NCBI GenBank assembly: GCA_965224525.1
Contig: OZ245050.1
Location: 4,030,001-4,094,000, forward strand
Direction: 5' to 3'
Origin: Granulosicoccus sp036478565
GTDB lineage: Bacteria > Pseudomonadota > Gammaproteobacteria > Granulosicoccales > Granulosicoccaceae
DNA length: 64,000 nt
The translations under genes and the position numbers were made by a program. Shown here in pieces: positions 1-8,290 of this stretch. A model generated the notes under the pieces. That model saw only the letters and a program-made list of their open reading frames with translations. It had not been told where the DNA came from and did not search any database. The first letter of the stretch is position 1. Each line of letters opens with the position of its first letter.

Positions 1-225
1 TTCGATTGTATCCCTGATGTCCTCGATGCGATCATCCATATCATCCAGATAATTATCCAGACAAGTATGGATGTCATGCAATTCGGTCGAAAGTTTCGTG
101 CATTCCTGCAGAACATCATAACGTTCCACCGCCACCACTGGTGCTGCCAGCATAGCGCCAGCAATCAATACACACGTTACCGAACCACGCAAGCATGCAC
201 TGAAAATTTCTAATAAGTCGAGCAT
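1..225 (-). CDS. Hypothetical exported or membrane-anchored protein, cut by the window edge
   Basis: An open frame starts with ATG at 225 and runs leftwards off the window, so only the first 75 codons are seen and the C-terminus is missing. Residues about 10-32 are hydrophobic and Ala/Val/Leu-rich, as in a signal peptide or single membrane anchor. They are followed by a polar, strongly acidic stretch with evenly spaced Leu, Ile and Asp that looks helical (LDDMDDRIEDI). I do not recognise a family. No good Shine-Dalgarno sequence precedes the ATG. It is transcribed away from the OmpA-type gene that starts at 551, so the region between could hold divergent promoters. Confidence 0.5.
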   Translation of the reverse strand, partial: MLDLLEIFSACLRGSVTCVLIAGAMLAAPVVAVERYDVLQECTKLSTELHDIHTCLDNYLDDMDDRIEDIRDTIE

Positions 226-550
226 CTGACCAGTTCGTATCGCTCGCTGCTGGATGGTGCCGCGCCTGACGACGACTCCCACACCGACCTGCCCGACTTC
301 GTCGCAATCTGGTTCAAATATCTCCATATACATTCAATCTGGTAACATCTGAATAAGCTGATCCTACCGAATTGATGCACTTATTGCCTGGCAAAGCACA
401 ACTATTCTTCATCATGCGCAGCCGACTGCCGGTGTCACATATCCACAACGTCGCAGGCCCGCAATAAACGCCAGAAATTCGGCTCGGTAACACGTTAAGC
501 AAACTGTATACTCGCAAGCTAACCCCTTTACAGCCTTAAGATACTCTCTA
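226..550. other. Intergenic region, no gene recognised
   Basis: These 325 bases lie between the leftward partial gene and the rightward OmpA-type gene. The short open frames here lack protein-like composition and a ribosome binding site. It probably holds divergent promoters, but I see no clear -35/-10 pair. Confidence 0.4.
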
Positions 551-2365
551 GTGTCCGATCATCCCCGAACGAACCAAAATAAACGTGGCAATACTGGCGC
601 AGGCTACGCCTGGTTTGCACTGTGGCTGGTATCCACAGCTGGCATTGTCGGGTTGGCCTTGTACCGTTACGCTCCAGCAATCGAACAACATATTTTGACC
701 GATGTGCAGAGGTCAATAGCGCTGCTGGCACCATTGACTTCAGGGCCGATCACAGTGGCAGTTACCGGCCACCGAGCCACCCTGACCGGTGCTGTTCGTG
801 ATAACGCAGGTCGGGCAGCTCTACTTACTGCTGCCAATCTGTCCCCCGGGGTCAGGTTAGTTGTCGATCAATTGACTCTATCAGACGGATCACAGCAGTC
901 TAGTCCCGAAACCGAAACTGCACTAGCTGATCTGACCGGGATTACCGTGCAGGAATCAGGGCAAGTACCGGTATTTACTACGCCCGATGCAACCGGATCA
1001 AGCCACGTCGCCGTTTCCAATAGCATTGTTGCCGAGCCAGCTGCGGCAGAGAGCATCGACTTGGTTAATGGGTTGGCCGGAGGATCGCAAACTTCTCCAA
1101 CAAAAATTGACCAGCCTCGACCCGCTCCTGCTATCGAGCGTGATAGCCCACCCTTGTTAAGCTTGCAAGTAAACGACAAAGTGCTGAGTATTCATGGCCA
1201 GCTATCAGAGCAGGACGATGTAGCGACTTTGATTGATTCAGCAATGCGCAGCTTTAACCTTGACTACGTCACCAACAACATTGACGCTAGTGAGAGCACG
1301 AAAAATGCAGACTGGATGCCATCAATAACCGCGTTATTACCGTCGCTATCACTTTTGACAAACCCCGGAATTGATATTGTTGACCGACAAATCACATTAA
1401 CCGGCGTAGCACCTGATCAAAAGACACACGACGAAGTAATTGACGACGTATTACTGGGTCTTGGCTCATTCGCTCTTATTGAACATATAAGCATCGCAGA
1501 ACCCGCAGAACCCGCAGAACCCGCTGAACCCGCAGAACCCGCAGAACCCGCAGAATCCGCAGAATCCGCAGAATCCGCAGAACCCGCTGAACCCGCTGAA
1601 CCCGCAGAACCCGCAGAACCCGCAGAATCCGCAGAATCCGCAGAATCCGCAGAATCCGCAGAATCCGCAGAACCCGCTGAACCCGCTGAACCCGCTGAAC
1701 CCGCAGAACCCGCAGAACCCGCTGAACCCGCTGAATCCGCTGAATCCGCAGAATCCGCAGAATCCGCAGAATCCGCAGAATCCGCAGAATCCGCAGAATC
1801 CGCAGAATCCGCAGAATCCGCAGAATCCGCAGAATCCGCTGAATCCGCTGAATCCGCTGAATCCGCTGAATCCGCTGAATCCGCAGAACCCGCAGACGAG
1901 CCAGACAAGAATGTCAATACACAGCCGTCATCTGTCGGTGAAAAGGCCGATACAACTGCACAATTATCTGGCAACGAATCAGGTAACGTAGCTTATACAG
2001 CCGACTCACGCGCAGGAATGGCCGCCGCATTCAACGCACTGCCAGACACAAACATACTGTTTGAAACCAGTCGGGATGTTTTAACAAAAAACAGCCTTGA
2101 ACGACTCGACCAGATAGCGGAAATTCTGCGTCTCTACCCGGATATTCCTGTTGCCATAGGCGGCCATACTGACGCGACCGGGTCAGCAAATACCAACTTG
2201 CAACTCAGTCAGTTTCGAGCCAATGCTGTACGGGACTACCTGGCGTCACAAGGAGTTTCAATCTATCAGCTAAGTTCGTACGGTTATGGCGAGAAATTAC
2301 CCATTGCCAACAACAGAACTGCCAAAGGTCGTGCGACCAACCGTCGTATCGAATTTAACTACTAA
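551..2365 (+). CDS. BON/OmpA-domain membrane-anchored protein with a long Ala-Glu-Pro/Ser repeat
   Basis: A 604-residue envelope protein. A membrane segment at about 18-38 anchors it in the inner membrane. Three short BON-like beta/alpha stretches follow (around 65-105, 200-245 and 270-312, with typical ITLTGV and LTGAV cores). Residues 316-447 are 44 copies of Ala-Glu-Pro or Ala-Glu-Ser. The last 120 residues are an OmpA C-terminal peptidoglycan-binding domain (GGHTDATGS, then NRRIEF at the end). The family role is to tie the envelope to peptidoglycan, so the repeat would act as an acidic spacer across the periplasm; that is inference. The start is GTG at 551. The next gene follows after 15 bases and is probably co-transcribed. 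Confidence 0.85.
   Translation: MSDHPRTNQNKRGNTGAGYAWFALWLVSTAGIVGLALYRYAPAIEQHILTDVQRSIALLAPLTSGPITVAVTGHRATLTGAVRDNAGRAALLTAANLSPGVRLVVDQLTLSDGSQQSSPETETALADLTGITVQESGQVPVFTTPDATGSSHVAVSNSIVAEPAAAESIDLVNGLAGGSQTSPTKIDQPRPAPAIERDSPPLLSLQVNDKVLSIHGQLSEQDDVATLIDSAMRSFNLDYVTNNIDASESTKNADWMPSITALLPSLSLLTNPGIDIVDRQITLTGVAPDQKTHDEVIDDVLLGLGSFALIEHISIAEPAEPAEPAEPAEPAEPAESAESAESAEPAEPAEPAEPAEPAESAESAESAESAESAEPAEPAEPAEPAEPAEPAEPAESAESAESAESAESAESAESAESAESAESAESAESAESAESAESAESAESAEPADEPDKNVNTQPSSVGEKADTTAQLSGNESGNVAYTADSRAGMAAAFNALPDTNILFETSRDVLTKNSLERLDQIAEILRLYPDIPVAIGGHTDATGSANTNLQLSQFRANAVRDYLASQGVSIYQLSSYGYGEKLPIANNRTAKGRATNRRIEFNY
1496..1891 (+). repeat. 9-bp coding minisatellite, 44 units (Ala-Glu-Pro/Ser)
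   Basis: Forty-four perfect-length 9-base units of the form GC[A/T]GAA[C/T]CC run without interruption inside the OmpA-type gene. Variation is limited to the Ala third base and the C/T that decides Pro or Ser. The variants occur in blocks, which suggests growth by slippage or unequal exchange. The unit is a multiple of three, so copy-number change alters spacer length without breaking the frame. Confidence 0.95.
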
Positions 2366-2380
2366 GCCGGAGTCCATATC

Positions 2381-3301
2381 ATGCTCTCACTTTACGCAGA
2401 GATTACCGCATGTATTGTCGCCACAGGGCTACTTGGACTGCTCTGCGGCACGATGATGCAACGCTCGCGCGACAAACAAAGACTGAATAACAAAATTGAA
2501 GAATGGGAAACCAAATATATCGGGATTGAGCAGCAGGCCAGACAGGATTTAGAGCGCCTCGAAGATCGCGTACAAAGCTCTGACAAAGAACTCAAAACAC
2601 TCACACTTGCAAACCACTCGCTTGATGAGTCTGCCAAGAGCAACGAAGCCAGTATCCAGCAAGCGCGGGCAGATGCAATCGAATTGAATCGGCGGCAGGC
2701 TGAAACCCAGGAACGATTACAGCGAGTAATCCAACAAAAAGATCGTGAAATTACAGAGCTTCGTTCTGCTGCCTCGGCGAAGCTCTCCGGCGAACATACG
2801 CAAGCTATGGCTGACGCCGTCGGCGCCATGACTGTTGGCGCGGCTACCGGAACACTCATTTCCGACAATAGAAAATCGATCGCGAGCAAGCGAGTACCGG
2901 ATCTCGATGCATCAATACACAGCTCTGACACGATTGCCATCGACATGGCAGAACCAGATGTTGAATTATTTGACGAAACAGTTCGCATCAATCCCCTGGA
3001 AACCGCTTCAGCGGTTTCCAGATCACCTGGATTGCAGCGCGCTCCGGCGCAAGGACCGGTTGAAGCAGAGTCGTTGTCGATAAAACCAGTGCCAGACAGC
3101 AGCAACATGGATGACAGCTTTGAGGCGACTGATGAATTGGACCTCGATGCGTTGAATATAGACGAGTCCACTATCGCACTTGATGAGGAAGCACTGGCCT
3201 TTGCACGCTCAGGAGGACGCAGCATTAAGGATTCGACCACCGCCGATCAAACAATCAGGCTTTCCAGTCATGAGAAAATAAGTGGCAACCACAAAGGCTA
3301 A
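2381..3301 (+). CDS. Membrane-anchored coiled-coil protein of unknown function
   Basis: A 306-residue protein. Residues 4-24 form one membrane helix, about 30-130 are charged, heptad-like and rich in Glu, Gln, Arg and Leu (a probable coiled coil), and the rest is low-complexity and acidic. I do not recognise a family. A GGAG motif lies a few bases before the ATG. It follows the OmpA-type gene after 15 bases and overlaps the next gene by 20, so the three are likely one operon. By position it may be an envelope partner of the OmpA-type protein, but nothing in the sequence proves this. Confidence 0.7.
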   Translation: MLSLYAEITACIVATGLLGLLCGTMMQRSRDKQRLNNKIEEWETKYIGIEQQARQDLERLEDRVQSSDKELKTLTLANHSLDESAKSNEASIQQARADAIELNRRQAETQERLQRVIQQKDREITELRSAASAKLSGEHTQAMADAVGAMTVGAATGTLISDNRKSIASKRVPDLDASIHSSDTIAIDMAEPDVELFDETVRINPLETASAVSRSPGLQRAPAQGPVEAESLSIKPVPDSSNMDDSFEATDELDLDALNIDESTIALDEEALAFARSGGRSIKDSTTADQTIRLSSHEKISGNHKG

Positions 3302-3983
3302 CCACAACCCTGTCATGCCCGACAGACTCTATTACATCCATGACCCGATGTGTAGCTGGTGCTGGGGGTTCAGGCCCGTACATGACGAGCTGATCAACCT
3401 ACTGCCGGACAATATCAAATGGATATCACTGCTTGGTGGACTTGCACCAGATAACGACACTCCCATGTCACCTGACATGCAGGCAAGCTTGCAAAAAATC
3501 TGGCACAAAATTGCAGATACAATCCCAGGCACTGCATTCAATTTCGATTTCTGGATTCAGAACGTTCCCCGCCGCTCTACCTGGCCCGCGTGCCGAGCGG
3601 TTTTGCTGGCCGCTCAGCAGGATGCATCCCTAGCGAACAAAATGACAACCGCAATTCAGTCAGCCTACTACCTGGATGCACGCAACCCATCGGACACCAA
3701 AGTTCTTGTTGATCTGGCTATGCAAATTGGCTGCGACACATCACATTTTGAAGAAGAACTGCACAGCGAACAAACCCGGAGCAAACTGATGAAGCAAATA
3801 ACGTTCGCTCGACAACTCGGTGCACAAGGTTTTCCCAGCCTGATTCTTGTCTCGGGCAGATCGGATACTTTGTCAACACCGTCACAAGATACCTTATCGC
3901 CCTCAACCGTAAATTCAATCGCAATCGACTATCACAGTGCGGCAACAATACTTGAACGAGTCGAGCAACTCCGCGCCGCCTGA
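3282..3983 (+). CDS. DsbA-family thioredoxin-fold oxidoreductase
   Basis: A 233-residue protein of the DsbA/FrnE-like superfamily. Near the N-terminus it has DPMCSWCWGF, the CxxC redox motif in the form typical of cytoplasmic DsbA-like proteins. Further on it has a GAQGFPSLIL segment that supplies the cis-proline loop of the thioredoxin fold. No signal peptide is seen, so it probably acts in the cytoplasm as a disulfide oxidoreductase or isomerase of unknown substrate. The longest frame starts at GTG 3282 and overlaps the preceding gene by 20 bases. ATG 3315 is an alternative that would leave the CxxC motif intact. Confidence 0.8.
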   Translation: MATTKANHNPVMPDRLYYIHDPMCSWCWGFRPVHDELINLLPDNIKWISLLGGLAPDNDTPMSPDMQASLQKIWHKIADTIPGTAFNFDFWIQNVPRRSTWPACRAVLLAAQQDASLANKMTTAIQSAYYLDARNPSDTKVLVDLAMQIGCDTSHFEEELHSEQTRSKLMKQITFARQLGAQGFPSLILVSGRSDTLSTPSQDTLSPSTVNSIAIDYHSAATILERVEQLRAA

Positions 3984-4093
3984 GTCACAGCATGAGCTGC
4001 TAATAACAAACCACTTCACAGCGTCGTGAAACATCATCCCTAAATTTTCATACCTGCCGTTAATGCGTCAGTACACGACGTAGCCGGCGGGCC

Positions 4094-5758
4094 ATGAAAA
4101 TAATAATAAAAATCCTGCTGCCACTCACAGTCTTGCTTGTAAGCGCCTGCGGTGGTGGAACCAATCCAATTGACAAATATAGCCCGGCAGCGGCTCCCGC
4201 ATTGCCAGCTACTGAAGTCGCTAACGCCATACCGGATGGCCCCCTAACGCGCCGGGAAGCATTTCGACTTGTAGAGCAGTCCACTTTTGGACCACAGCTT
4301 GACGATATCAACTATGTGGCAAGAATTGGCCCCGAGAACTGGATCAACGAACAGCTGCAAAGCCCGGCAACCTTCTTGTTAACTGGACTGCTGCACTCCA
4401 GTAAGGACCGGTGGAGGCAACATGTGAACGTCTGGTGGCGTAACAGCATACAAGCCGACGATCAGTTGCGACAACGGGTCGCCTTCGCGCTGAGCGAGAT
4501 ACTTGTTATCTCCTCGGAAGACTCCCTTGGTGAAGAGCAGTCTGCCCTGGCCGGCTACTATGACATTCTTGTTCGAAACGCCTTCGGTAACTACAGGGAT
4601 CTGATAGAAGAGGTCACGTTGAGTCCTGTTATGGGTGAATACCTTAGTATGAAAGGTAATCAGAAACCCGATCCCGAATATAATATCCGTCCTGATGAAA
4701 ACTACGCACGAGAGCTACTCCAACTTTTTACTATTGGACTGGTTGAGCTGAACCCGGACGGCACACCCAAACTGGACGATGAGGGCGTTCCGCTACCGGC
4801 TTATAACCAGTCCCACATTGAAGCCTTTGCGCATGTGTTTACAGGCTGGCAATTTGCAAATGCCGATGACTTCCGATGGCCAGAGAAGAAAGATTATATG
4901 CGGCCTATGAAATCCTGGGCCGAATTTCACGACACCGGCAAAAAGCAGTTACTACGTGGCGTAACTTTGCCAGCCGGGCAGACAGCCGAGGAAGACTTGG
5001 ATCAGGCGTTGGACAATTTGTTCAATCACCCGAACGTTGGTCCGTTTATCGTGCGCCAGCTGATTCAGCGCCTGGTGACCAGCAACCCCTCACCACAATA
5101 CATCGAAGACGTAGCAGCTGTTTTCAACAAGAACGCAGCGGGTGAGCGAGGCTCACTGGGCAGTACCATCAAGGCAATTTTAATGCACCGGGAAGCTCGC
5201 CAGGGTCATCTTGATCAACCGGAAATCTTTGGTAAACCGAAAGAGCCCTTGTTACGCCTCACTCAACTGTGGCGCGCGTTTGAACCGGAGTCTATACACA
5301 ACGAGTTTGACTATGCGTGGGCAGACAACGAATTGGCGCAAGCACCATTGGCATCAGCATCCGTGTTCAACTTTTTCCGTCCAGATTTTTCCCAACCCGG
5401 CGAAATTTACGACCAGGGGCTGTCATCACCAGAATTTCAAATCATGGACGAAACATCAATCATCACCATAACCAGCCGCCTGCTGGCCAGCACTCTCTGG
5501 TCACACAACTACAAAAGTAACAACGACACTCATCGAATAGCCATTGATATCAGTCGAGAGATGCAGCTCGAAGGGGATCACGAGGCCTTGATAAAGCATC
5601 TTGACATGTTGTTGCTCGGAGGGCGAATGTCGCGTGGATTGCGTGAAGAGGTGCTTGACCTTATGGCTTCAAAGCGCCTCAGCTACGATGCGTCACAGCG
5701 AGTGGTGGAGGCGATATTTCTTATCATTTCTTCGCCGGAAGCTGCCGTACAAATTTAA
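4094..5758 (+). CDS. DUF1800 family lipoprotein
   Basis: A 554-residue member of the DUF1800 family. It begins with a lipoprotein signal peptide (LLVSAC, Cys about residue 19) followed by a Gly/Pro-rich linker. The family core then runs to the end, with the typical LTRREAFRLVEQSTFGP start, the motif DENYARELLQLFTIGL and a late STIKAILMHREAR. DUF1800 proteins are almost always encoded beside DUF1501 proteins, as here; they are exported, but their biochemical role is not established. The DUF1501 gene follows after 114 bases in the same direction. The start ATG gives a complete signal peptide. Confidence 0.9.
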   Translation: MKIIIKILLPLTVLLVSACGGGTNPIDKYSPAAAPALPATEVANAIPDGPLTRREAFRLVEQSTFGPQLDDINYVARIGPENWINEQLQSPATFLLTGLLHSSKDRWRQHVNVWWRNSIQADDQLRQRVAFALSEILVISSEDSLGEEQSALAGYYDILVRNAFGNYRDLIEEVTLSPVMGEYLSMKGNQKPDPEYNIRPDENYARELLQLFTIGLVELNPDGTPKLDDEGVPLPAYNQSHIEAFAHVFTGWQFANADDFRWPEKKDYMRPMKSWAEFHDTGKKQLLRGVTLPAGQTAEEDLDQALDNLFNHPNVGPFIVRQLIQRLVTSNPSPQYIEDVAAVFNKNAAGERGSLGSTIKAILMHREARQGHLDQPEIFGKPKEPLLRLTQLWRAFEPESIHNEFDYAWADNELAQAPLASASVFNFFRPDFSQPGEIYDQGLSSPEFQIMDETSIITITSRLLASTLWSHNYKSNNDTHRIAIDISREMQLEGDHEALIKHLDMLLLGGRMSRGLREEVLDLMASKRLSYDASQRVVEAIFLIISSPEAAVQI

Positions 5759-5837
5759 CCCGGAGTCACCACGCTGCATTGGACTGACACAATTCAATGA
5801 CTCTGTAAGCAGCCCATGTGAAGCTCGAATACAAGCA

Positions 5838-5867
5838 AAGAACAAGAACAAGAACAAGAACAAGAAC
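5838..5867 (+). repeat. Hexamer tandem repeat (AAGAAC)5 just before a start codon
   Basis: Five exact AAGAAC units end five bases before the ATG of the DUF1501 gene, where its ribosome binding site should be. No canonical GGAGG is present, so the purine-rich repeat may itself be the translation-initiation region. Unit gain or loss would change leader spacing. Confidence 0.85.
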
Positions 5868-5872
5868 ACATC

Positions 5873-7249
5873 ATGACTACAAAAAACAACAGTCGACGTC
5901 GATTCCTCAGAACCGGCACTCAGGTAATTGCTGGCGCTGGACTGGCGCTTGGCGCTGACCCGGCACTAACGCTAGCACAAGCTGCTGATGGCGGGCTTGA
6001 TACCAACGGAGACTACCGCGCCCTGGTCTGCGTGTATTTACAGGGCGGCTGCGATGGCTTCAGCTTGCTGGTACCAACTGGCAATGCCGAGTACCACGCC
6101 TACGCCAGTTCACGGGGCCAACTAGCGATTTCTCGGAATAATCTAATTGAGCTTGATGACCTGACGGGCAACAGTCCCCCGGCGGGATTGCACACCAGCG
6201 CATCCGCGTTGCAACCGCTGTTCAACGACGGCAGGCTGGCGATGATAGCCAACATTGGAAACCTGGTTGAGCCAACCAGCAAAGAAGCCTACGAGAACGG
6301 TTCAGCGATTGTACCAACGCAGCTGTTTTCACACTCTGATCAGGAAATACAGTGGCAACAGCTACAGGGCCGTAATCGCGGACAAGAAGGCTGGGGAGCT
6401 CTGGCGGCGGACTATTTGTCTGCCTATCAAAGCCGTGATTACCTCACCTCCATTTCACTTGCAGGGTCGAACTACTGGCAAGCAGGTACTGGCCAACGCC
6501 CATTCTCCATGACGGAGTCAGGCGTTCTGAAATATGCCGGGCTTGGCCAAGTAAGCGACTGGGAGAGGCCACGAACCGAAGCCTTTAAGCGCGTACTGGA
6601 TTTGCCACGTCGTCATGTATTTACCAGGGCCTATGCGGATCTCCAAAAACGCGCCATGTCCATTACAACCGAGCTGGGAGCGGTATTGGAAAGCAACGCC
6701 GGATTACTTGGTGAATCGCCGATTGAAAACGAACTCGCAGCGAAACTCGGCATGGTCGCGCAACTGATAGCAGCACAGGACAAACTGGGGATGCGTCGCC
6801 AGATATTTTACGTTCGTATGACCGGATTTGATGTACACGATAACCAGAATCGAGAGCAGCCTGAGCTGTTTGCACAGTTGGCGGAAGCTTTGGCCTACTT
6901 CCAGGACGCTCTGGATGAACTCGGACAATCCGAGAACGTAACGACATTTACTGCCTCAGACTTTGGCCGCAGTTTAACCAGTAACGGCGATGGCACTGAC
7001 CACGGCTGGGGAAACCACCTGATGGCCATGGGTGGGGCGGTTCGCGGTGGCAGAATCTACGGCACCATGCCAAGACTGGAAGTAGACGGCCCGGACTCCG
7101 TCCACAACGGTCGTATACTGCCGACTTTGTCAGCATCCCAATACGCATCCACGTTGCTTCGTTGGCTTGGCCTCGATGACAGCCAGCTTGACCATGTACT
7201 ACCCAACCTGGGCAACTTCCCTACCCGCGACCTTGGGTTTATGGCCTGA
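5873..7249 (+). CDS. DUF1501 family protein with Tat signal
   Basis: A 458-residue DUF1501 protein. The N-terminus has a twin-arginine export motif (SRRRFLRTG) and an Ala/Gly/Leu-rich hydrophobic stretch, so it should be exported folded to the periplasm. Family landmarks are LQGGCDGFSLLVP near residue 55 and TASDFGRSLTSNGDGTDHGWGN near 365. The fold is related to the sulfatase/alkaline-phosphatase superfamily, but no reaction is established for the group. It forms the usual pair with the upstream DUF1800 lipoprotein and is probably co-transcribed with it. The short AAGAAC repeats before the start are unusual. Confidence 0.9.
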   Translation: MTTKNNSRRRFLRTGTQVIAGAGLALGADPALTLAQAADGGLDTNGDYRALVCVYLQGGCDGFSLLVPTGNAEYHAYASSRGQLAISRNNLIELDDLTGNSPPAGLHTSASALQPLFNDGRLAMIANIGNLVEPTSKEAYENGSAIVPTQLFSHSDQEIQWQQLQGRNRGQEGWGALAADYLSAYQSRDYLTSISLAGSNYWQAGTGQRPFSMTESGVLKYAGLGQVSDWERPRTEAFKRVLDLPRRHVFTRAYADLQKRAMSITTELGAVLESNAGLLGESPIENELAAKLGMVAQLIAAQDKLGMRRQIFYVRMTGFDVHDNQNREQPELFAQLAEALAYFQDALDELGQSENVTTFTASDFGRSLTSNGDGTDHGWGNHLMAMGGAVRGGRIYGTMPRLEVDGPDSVHNGRILPTLSASQYASTLLRWLGLDDSQLDHVLPNLGNFPTRDLGFMA

Positions 7250-7519
7250 TTGCATGTCACAAACAGTTTTGAACAGTTATGGACACCCATAAACAGCCTC
7301 GTATCGCAGCGTCGTAGATTCAGGACACCCACAAACTCGGCGCTTTGCCAAAAGCTCCCCGGATCCAGGCAGCAGAGTGCTGGGCAGGTGCACTGAATTT
7401 TGCATTAAATTTCCCCAGACGCTCTGACAGCTGCCACACTATCTATTATCGCTGACAGCTGTTTGGTAGCCCATGCTACCTGCCCGCTACTGGCAAAAAT
7501 CACCCGCTGACGACTACTC

Positions 7520-8170
7520 ATGGCCATAGCTGAATGGTTCAGCACCGATTTACTCTCGCTGAATTCCCTGTCTATCTTCCTCCAGATCGTTCTGATCGAC
7601 CTCGTACTTGCCGGCGACAACGCAATAATCGTGGGCATGGTCGCAGCACGTGTGCCTGCCCACATACGCAAAAAGGTCATCCTGTTCGGTGTCGGCGCGG
7701 CAGTCGTCATGCGAATCGGTTTCTCGCTGATCGCTGTACAGATGCTGAGCGTGGTTGGCTTGAAACTGGTCGGCGGCGCACTATTACTGTGGGTTTGCTG
7801 GCGGCTATGGTTTGAAATTCGTTCGGGATACGACGAACAGACAGAGAAAGCCGAGCATACGGCCGAAGATGCTGATGCCGGGAGTCAGCTTTCTGCCATA
7901 CGGCCAGCAGTCATTCAGATTGTCATCGCCGACTTGTCGATGTCAATCGACAACGTACTGGCCATAGCAGGTATCTCCAGAGACAAACCCGTCTTGCTCA
8001 TATTTGGCCTGGCCCTGTCAGTCGCCTTCATGATTTTTGCGGCCACAGTAATCGCAAAGCTACTCAAGCGATACCCATGGATTGCCTACATTGGCATAGT
8101 GCTGATTCTTTACGTAGCTGTCGTCATGATCTGGGAAGGCGCACGCGATGTCACCAACACACTCGGTTGA
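7520..8170 (+). CDS. TerC family integral membrane protein (YjbE-type)
   Basis: A 216-residue membrane protein with about seven hydrophobic helices. Two internally related acidic motifs, DLVLAGDNAIIVGM in the first half and DLSMSIDNVLAIAGI in the second, are the TerC signature and likely sit around a metal path. Characterised relatives export manganese (MeeY/MeeF, Alx) or affect tellurite resistance; which applies here cannot be told. A charged cytoplasmic loop lies around residues 105-130. It is a single gene. I looked for a manganese (yybP-ykoY) riboswitch in the leader and could not recognise one. Confidence 0.85.
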   Translation: MAIAEWFSTDLLSLNSLSIFLQIVLIDLVLAGDNAIIVGMVAARVPAHIRKKVILFGVGAAVVMRIGFSLIAVQMLSVVGLKLVGGALLLWVCWRLWFEIRSGYDEQTEKAEHTAEDADAGSQLSAIRPAVIQIVIADLSMSIDNVLAIAGISRDKPVLLIFGLALSVAFMIFAATVIAKLLKRYPWIAYIGIVLILYVAVVMIWEGARDVTNTLG

Positions 8171-8290
8171 GCGCGTGGAAGACATCAGCAACTATTAAAT
8201 TTTCACGGGCAAAAAATAATTATTTCGGCATTGCACACTCACCGAAAACATGTGCTGGCGAATGCCTGAAAACACGAACCCACAACGCTT

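Noticed and set aside
1417..1974. Long minus-strand frame rich in Ser, Ala, Asp and Gly over the OmpA-type gene
   Set aside because: It is the shadow of the 9-bp repeat read on the other strand; no start signal and no protein-like sequence outside the repeat.
2392..3240. 282-codon minus-strand frame opposite the coiled-coil protein gene
   Set aside because: Composition is Ser/Cys/Arg-heavy without any motif; the plus-strand frame has a ribosome binding site, membrane helix and coiled coil.
7250..7519. Possible manganese (yybP-ykoY) riboswitch ahead of the TerC-family gene
   Set aside because: I could not recognise the conserved loops; only a repeated CTGACAGCTG 28 bases apart is seen.
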